DNA from: GCA-2684655 sp045105235 | GTDB lineage: Bacteria; Planctomycetota; UBA1135; UBA2386 | Reading direction: 5' to 3' | NCBI GenBank assembly: GCA_045105235.1 | Contig: JBGCDH010000001.1 | Location: 62,001 to 126,000 of the forward strand | DNA: 64,000 nt | Part shown: positions 59,758 through 64,000 of the stretch, one piece after another | Numbering within the stretch: position 1 is the stretch's first letter | How the letters are laid out: each line of letters starts with the position of its first letter | Notes under the pieces: generated by a model | Seen by the model: the letters and a program-made list of their open reading frames with translations, nothing else | The model's database searches: none | What the model was told of the DNA's origin: nothing | Program-made: the position numbers and the translations under genes

Positions 59758-59820
59758 ACCGGGCTCGTCAAAACTGGGCTTGTCGAAACTGGGCTCGTCG
59801 AAACTGGGCTTGTCGAAACT
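59746..59820 (+). repeat. 15-bp tandem array emerging from the last codons of a gene
   Basis: Units GGGCTYGTCRAAACT occur at 59761, 59776, 59791 and 59806, differing only at two alternating positions. The 15 bases immediately upstream (GAGCTCGTCTAGACC, 59746-59760), which include the last codons and stop of the methyltransferase, are a diverged copy in the same register. Confidence 0.95.
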
Positions 59821-59848
59821 GGGCGCCGCGGCGTCATCGCGACGCCTT

Positions 59849-61834
59849 CTACAGAATGTCGAGCACGCCGGAGCGACCGTTGCTAAGCGTGTCGATGTTG
59901 GTGGCGTAGTTGCAATCGATGCTCAACGGCACGTTCCAAGGCAGGCGTACCTTGTCGCCGACACCGCCGAGAGCAGCTGCCACAAACGCGCGACCGAGCT
60001 TGCCGATGGCCCTGTTGCCGCTCAGCCCCACCAGCACGCGGATGGTGCCGCGATCGCCAATGCGCCCGATCGCCGACGAGATAGCCGCGAGCACGGCGAT
60101 GCTCTCGGCCTTGCCCATCATTTCGATCAGCACCTTGCTGGCACCAGGATCGCCAAGGCAGCCGAGCGCCACTGCGCACTGCTGCAGCAAAAACGGCCGC
60201 CGCGCCGAGCGCTGCATGACCTGCGTCAGCATCAACGTCGACGTGCGATCGCGCAGCAGGCCGAGCCCCACGGCAAGGTAGCCAGCAGATCGCGCATCGC
60301 TCTCGTGGTCGCGGAGCAGGCGCTGCAGATGCGGCGCCGCATCGCGGTAGCCGGTCAGTCCGAGCGCGACAGCAAGTGCCGACCGGCGATCATCGTTTGG
60401 CGCATCGTAGAGGTCGGACAGCAGCATCTCGGCAATCGCCCTGTCGGGCTTGCCCGCTGCGCCAGCCGACTCGCACAGTACGCCCAGTGCGATTGCGACC
60501 CACGGCTGCTCCAGCGCCTTGCTCGCCTTTGCATAGGCCTTGCCCAACCACTCGCGATTGCCAGCGCCGCCGATCCGCGCCAGTGCGATCACGGCGAAGC
60601 GACGGGCCTGCTGGTCGCGCCCCTTGCGCCAGTAGTGCTGGAGTGCCGCAGAGATCGCCTTGTCGGCAGGGTGCTCTTCCGCGGCCACTGCGAGCATGCC
60701 AAGAGCCACGGCGCTGGACTGAACAATCAGCGGACCGCGGCGCGACTTCTTTTCGAGTGCGGCGGCTAGCACCTGCTTGCAGCGACGGTGAACGGGCGAG
60801 GTGCCGCGTCCTAGCAGCCGCGCAATGGCAATCGGTGCGTGCGCCTGGATGGCCTCATCGCCCCGGCCAAGGTCGCGCTCGAACCACCGCAGCAGCTCTT
60901 CGCTGGTCTGCCAGGCGAGACGCTTGTCGGCAGATCGCTTCGCGTCCGCGCGCAGCGCGCCGAGTGCATTGACGGCCGCCGTGCGCAGATCCCGATCGTT
61001 GCGCAGTTCTTCGTCGAGAAGGATCTTGAGCAGCAGATCGTGCGCCCGCTGCGACAGCTCTGGTTCGCCCAGGCTGCGCGCGAGCAGCCCGAGGCCGTAG
61101 GCCGCAAAGGCGCGCGTGCGGCCGCGAACGTGCTCGCGCCGGGCGAGCTTACGGCCTTTCTCATCGTCCCCGGCAAGGGCCAGCAGCATGTCGAACGCCG
61201 CCCGCTGTCCCGAGATACCGAGCGCCAGCACCGCGGTCTCGCGCACTTCCTGGTCATCGCGCTGGATGCGTTCGGCCAGCACACGCACCAGCGGGCGACG
61301 GCCCGCGTCGAGGCCGATCTTGCCCATCGCGACCAGGCAGGCGCTCTGCACGTCGCGGTTGCGCTCTTGCTGCATCAGCTTGACGAGCGCAGGCAGGATG
61401 CGGTCGCGACGATCTGGCGTCGTCGCGCGCGGCACCTCGACGGGCTGGCTGCGCCGACGCGCGCCCAGATAGAAGTCATCCGAGCCGGTTTGCGGTCCGC
61501 GCACCTTGGCAACGCGCGGCAGCAGATACGGCTCCTTGTTGAACTCCCACCACGTCTGCCAACGGAGCGTGTCGGGCGCCAAACCGCTCGCGGGGGTACG
61601 CGCACCGGACGAAGACGCCACCCCGGGCGCTCTCGGAGCTGCGCGAGGCGTGGGCGGTCCTGGAGCAGGCGCGGCCCGACCTGTTACCGGTGTCGGCAGC
61701 TTTGCCGGAGCTCCGGGTGTGCCGGCGCTAGGCCCACCACCTGGTCCGGACGGCCCTCGGTAGCGACCACCGTGAGCCATCAGGCTCGAGACCAGCAGCA
61801 AAGCTGCGAGAACGGTGCGGGTGGAATACGTCAT
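59849..61834 (-). CDS. Exported HEAT-repeat protein
   Basis: A 661-residue protein with a signal peptide (MTYSTRTVLAALLLVSSLMA). Residues about 25-90 are Pro/Gly/Ala-rich. WWEFNKEPYL follows, then TGSDDFYLGA at 116-125, shared with the VIT-vWA protein at 14103. From about 140 to the end, at least ten HEAT-type helical repeats are visible (ACLVAMGKIGLDAGRRPLVR, AVLALGISGQRAAFDMLLAL, SSAIGRIGDRGTIRVLV). The protein is likely an extracytoplasmic scaffold. No catalytic domain is seen. Confidence 0.82.
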   Translation of the reverse strand: MTYSTRTVLAALLLVSSLMAHGGRYRGPSGPGGGPSAGTPGAPAKLPTPVTGRAAPAPGPPTPRAAPRAPGVASSSGARTPASGLAPDTLRWQTWWEFNKEPYLLPRVAKVRGPQTGSDDFYLGARRRSQPVEVPRATTPDRRDRILPALVKLMQQERNRDVQSACLVAMGKIGLDAGRRPLVRVLAERIQRDDQEVRETAVLALGISGQRAAFDMLLALAGDDEKGRKLARREHVRGRTRAFAAYGLGLLARSLGEPELSQRAHDLLLKILLDEELRNDRDLRTAAVNALGALRADAKRSADKRLAWQTSEELLRWFERDLGRGDEAIQAHAPIAIARLLGRGTSPVHRRCKQVLAAALEKKSRRGPLIVQSSAVALGMLAVAAEEHPADKAISAALQHYWRKGRDQQARRFAVIALARIGGAGNREWLGKAYAKASKALEQPWVAIALGVLCESAGAAGKPDRAIAEMLLSDLYDAPNDDRRSALAVALGLTGYRDAAPHLQRLLRDHESDARSAGYLAVGLGLLRDRTSTLMLTQVMQRSARRPFLLQQCAVALGCLGDPGASKVLIEMMGKAESIAVLAAISSAIGRIGDRGTIRVLVGLSGNRAIGKLGRAFVAAALGGVGDKVRLPWNVPLSIDCNYATNIDTLSNGRSGVLDIL

Positions 61835-61963
61835 GGTGAGCAGTGGGCCAATCGCTGGCCCAACGGAGTGCTAGCCGGCCAGAGTTGTGCGGTAACGCTC
61901 AGTTCGTCGCTTCGATCGGGGCGAACAGCGAGCGCGGCCTGCCTCGTCAGAGCCAAGCCGAGC

Positions 61964-63190
61964 TCAAAACGTCAAGGAAACGGCGGGCGTCTGCTCGATC
62001 AGGCGCTCGCCGCCAGCGGTCGCGATCTGAACTCGGACCAGAGCGCACAAACCACGTAGTGCAGAGCACTTGGAAGCATCCGGCCAGCGGATATCGGCAG
62101 CGATCAGGCCTTCGTAACCCAGCTCACCAAGGCAACGATTCCCGAGTGAACCGCGCGGCTCCGCCCAGAGCACGGTGGGCGCTGCGGGCCGTTGGCAAAT
62201 CCACGGTTCAAAGCCTGAGACCGAGCGCGGCACCCATGGGTGCGGCCGGTCAAGCGCCAGCTCGATCACGTAGACGCTGCCCGGAGAGGCCGTTGCCGCC
62301 GCGTAGAGCGTGGCCCTGGATGCCTTCTGCGCACCCGCGGATCGAACGATCGCCGCGCTCGGCAGCGGCTCCGACGGCGGCGCGATCGCAACGTCGCCAA
62401 ACTCCGGACGGGCTCCGACCCACGCGCGCCCCGGTGCGCCGACCGGCAGGCCACCGTCGAGCACCTGGAGCACCGGACGGTCATCGACAAACGCCTGCAG
62501 CCGGAAGCCGAGCACTTCAAACGACAGGGTGTGCTCGCGGGCCTTGCCGCTGCCGCGCATCAGCGCATCGACCTGGAGCTGCCGCACAACGAAGTGGTCG
62601 GCGCCGTGCCATCGCTCGATGCGCACCAAGCCAGTCGCCGGCTCAACCGAAAAGAAGTAGCAGCCCTGACCCTCGCGATAGCGCGCCACCAGGCCGTAGC
62701 GCTCACAGCCGTTGCCGGCGGTGACCCGGATCGAGACCCGGTAGTCTGCCGGAGTGTCGTCTGCCGGAGTGTCCACTGCCGGAGAGTCGTCGCGGAGCTT
62801 CGCGGCGACTTCGGCATGCACGTCGCCAAGCGCCCGTGTGGTGAGCTCGACGGTGCGCAGCTCTTCGCCGAATCCGCCTCGTTCGGGCAACTCCGGTGGC
62901 GATCCCGCCGCGTGCGCGGCCACGCGAACCAGATCGCCCTTGCCCGCGGCAAATGCCAGCGAACGCGGTTTGCCGGCAGCGCCAAACGGAAAGTCCACGC
63001 TGAGCTGCTCTTTGGCTTGGCGCCAGCGCACCTGCATGCGGCCACCTTCGACCTGCCGCGTCGCGACAGCATCTGGTCCTGCGGATGGACCTTGCGCGGA
63101 CAGCGCCGTTGCGCCCGCCGCCGCCGCTGCCAAGAACAGCGCCGAGACCGCCGCCGGCACGCCCCACAAAACCAGGCAGCAACCCGTCAT
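61964..63190 (-). CDS. Exported LamG-like protein of unknown function
   Basis: A 408-residue protein with a hydrophobic N-terminus (MTGCCLVLWGVPAAVSALFL..). The middle looks like a concanavalin A/LamG-type beta sandwich: YGLVARYREGQGCYFFSVEP, IERWHGADHFVVRQLQV, LSFEVLGFRLQAFVDDRPV, FGDVAIAPP. Such domains bind carbohydrates or proteins. The C-terminal 100 residues contain several Cys and Trp residues. A DDSPAVDTPADDTPAD insert is encoded by 15-bp tandem repeats. The start ATG overlaps the stop of the exonuclease gene (ATGA). Confidence 0.72.
   Translation of the reverse strand: MTGCCLVLWGVPAAVSALFLAAAAAGATALSAQGPSAGPDAVATRQVEGGRMQVRWRQAKEQLSVDFPFGAAGKPRSLAFAAGKGDLVRVAAHAAGSPPELPERGGFGEELRTVELTTRALGDVHAEVAAKLRDDSPAVDTPADDTPADYRVSIRVTAGNGCERYGLVARYREGQGCYFFSVEPATGLVRIERWHGADHFVVRQLQVDALMRGSGKAREHTLSFEVLGFRLQAFVDDRPVLQVLDGGLPVGAPGRAWVGARPEFGDVAIAPPSEPLPSAAIVRSAGAQKASRATLYAAATASPGSVYVIELALDRPHPWVPRSVSGFEPWICQRPAAPTVLWAEPRGSLGNRCLGELGYEGLIAADIRWPDASKCSALRGLCALVRVQIATAGGERLIEQTPAVSLTF
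62744..62788 (-). repeat. In-frame 15-bp tandem repeat in the LamG-like protein
   Basis: Three 15-base units (plus strand GTCTGCCGGAGTGTC, the first two identical, the third differing at three bases) encode the acidic insert PAVDTPADDTPAD. Confidence 0.92.
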
Positions 63191-63747
63191 TCCACGACCC
63201 CATTTGCACGCAGCATGTTGCAGAACATAGCACCCTGCTCGCGCGCATCGTCGATTGCGACATGTGTATGCGGCAGCGCGTCGCTCCAGTCCGTGGGCAA
63301 CGCCTCCTTGACGCAGTCGCGATAGGGGCGCTTCAGCATCGCCATCGCGTAGGTCTTGACGTCGAGTGCCGAATGGCCAAATGGCACGTCGCCCCCAAAT
63401 CGGTTGAGGTACCAGTAGATCCACATGAAGTCGAAAGCGACCGGCTGGCCAACAAACACCACCCGCTTGGGCAGCGAACGCAACCACTTGGCGTAGCGCG
63501 GCATCACCTCGGCTGGATCCTCAGGATCCTGCCGCGCCTGCCGCAGGGCGTCCGGAAACCCCGCCCACCACAGCATCGTCCGAGGATGCTCCGTGGCCCC
63601 CGGCAGCGGCTGCAGGTTGGCCTCAAACTCGGCAATCACGGTCTTGTCGGGCAGCATCGCCACGGAGGCAAAGCTAAGCATCGAGTGCGGCCCCGGAATC
63701 GGGCCATCCGCCTCAACGTCGGTGCTCACATAAATTTCGGAAGCCAT
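63187..63747 (-). CDS. DEDDh-type 3'-5' exonuclease
   Basis: A 186-residue exonuclease of the RNase T/DnaQ superfamily. The first acidic pair is in VSTDVEADGPIPG (D-x-E), the middle Asp is in FVGQPVAFDFMWIYWY, and the C-terminal HxxxD pattern is in PHTHVAIDDAREQG. It should remove nucleotides from 3' ends with two metal ions; RNA or single-stranded DNA could be the substrate. ATG 63747 is chosen because it directly precedes the conserved start (MASEIYVSTDVEAD). Its stop overlaps the start of the LamG-like gene. Confidence 0.88.
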   Translation of the reverse strand: MASEIYVSTDVEADGPIPGPHSMLSFASVAMLPDKTVIAEFEANLQPLPGATEHPRTMLWWAGFPDALRQARQDPEDPAEVMPRYAKWLRSLPKRVVFVGQPVAFDFMWIYWYLNRFGGDVPFGHSALDVKTYAMAMLKRPYRDCVKEALPTDWSDALPHTHVAIDDAREQGAMFCNMLRANGVVE

Positions 63748-64000
63748 GTCGCGGGCACATTGTGACACGCCGTGCAGCCCCCAGCACGTCGATTGCCAAA
63801 AGCGAACGGGTCCGCCCAGCCACACTGCGTCTAGGAAACATCTCGCAGAAATCGAAGCCGCCTCCGACTTCTTCTCAGCGTACGGATCAGTACCGGAGGT
63901 TTGCCCGACTCGCCCACCGCAGGTGTCACTTCACGCGATTGCCGGCAGAGCACTCTTGGAACGCCGATCACTTCCCGGCGAGACCCCAAACTCGCGCTTG
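63748..64000. other. Region at the window edge with no visible gene
   Basis: The last 253 bases hold no convincing coding frame on either strand, and no tRNA-like sequence is seen. They probably form the promoter region of the exonuclease gene and possibly of a gene outside the window. Confidence 0.4.

Noticed and set aside
63748..64000. Start of another gene at the window edge
   Set aside because: No frame with a start codon, ribosome binding site and coding character is visible in the available bases.

Overview
The window looks like a piece of a GC-rich bacterial chromosome, most likely from Planctomycetota. This rests on gene content: an exported sulfatase back to back with a beta-propeller glycosidase-like protein, an adjacent DUF1552/DUF1592 pair, several exported HEAT-repeat, von Willebrand A and VIT-vWA proteins, a pentaheme cytochrome, and an exported alpha/beta hydrolase with a C-terminal beta-rich extension. 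No rRNA, tRNA, CRISPR array, phage gene or transposase is visible. The lineage is an inference; no rRNA or ribosomal protein is present to fix it.

Layout. 1-1625 (+): the end of a UbiG-like methyltransferase, then a type III polyketide synthase with an intact Cys-His-Asn triad. 1710-7323 (-): a tight operon of prfB (with a programmed +1 frameshift), purH, a small unknown gene, a YggS-type PLP protein and an OpuBC-like binding-protein/permease fusion. 7707-8647 (-): a small helical protein and a Fis-type DNA-binding protein with a degenerate receiver domain. 9022-12009: a DUF4097-like lipoprotein divergent from an ECF sigma factor and its zinc-finger anti-sigma factor, a plausible envelope-stress module. 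12161-17576: a HEAT-vWA protein, a VIT-vWA protein and a lipoprotein. 17693-20010 (+): a Na+/Ca2+ exchanger translationally coupled to a CCA-adding/poly(A) polymerase-like enzyme. 20067-31879: a giant exported protein with carboxypeptidase-regulatory-like repeats, an Xaa-Pro aminopeptidase, an EI24/CysZ-like membrane protein, an S9 peptidase, UspA, two membrane proteins, a DUF6958-like protein and a threonine/serine dehydratase. 31900-37210: a polysaccharide-related stretch (beta-propeller protein, sulfatase, GH63/MGH1-like enzyme). 37450-40500 (-): two glycosyltransferases and an RluA/TruC-type pseudouridine synthase. 40582-46784: an acyl-CoA synthetase, a solitary DNA methyltransferase, DUF1552 and DUF1592 proteins. 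46950-53854 (+): an MtfA-like peptidase, an unknown exported protein, a DinB-like protein, a fused E1 alpha/beta 2-oxoacid dehydrogenase and a coupled FabD-like acyltransferase. 53926-63747: alpha/beta hydrolase, pentaheme cytochrome, class A beta-lactamase-like protein, 23S rRNA uracil methyltransferase, HEAT-repeat protein, LamG-like exported protein and a DEDDh exonuclease.

Structure beyond the genes. Two patterns stand out. First, short direct tandem arrays (units of 7-17 bp, most often exactly 15 or 12 bp) recur across the window, either between stop codons of neighbouring genes or in frame inside linkers. One 15-bp array appears to begin in the last sense codons and stop codon of its host gene. 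A perfect 18-bp-arm palindrome that includes a stop codon lies next to another array. Second, two unrelated exported proteins 47 kb apart share the peptide TGSDDFYLGA within a longer similar stretch, encoded with different synonymous codons, which suggests a conserved protein-level signal rather than copied DNA. Several operons use overlapping stop/start codons (ATGA, GTGA, TGATG).
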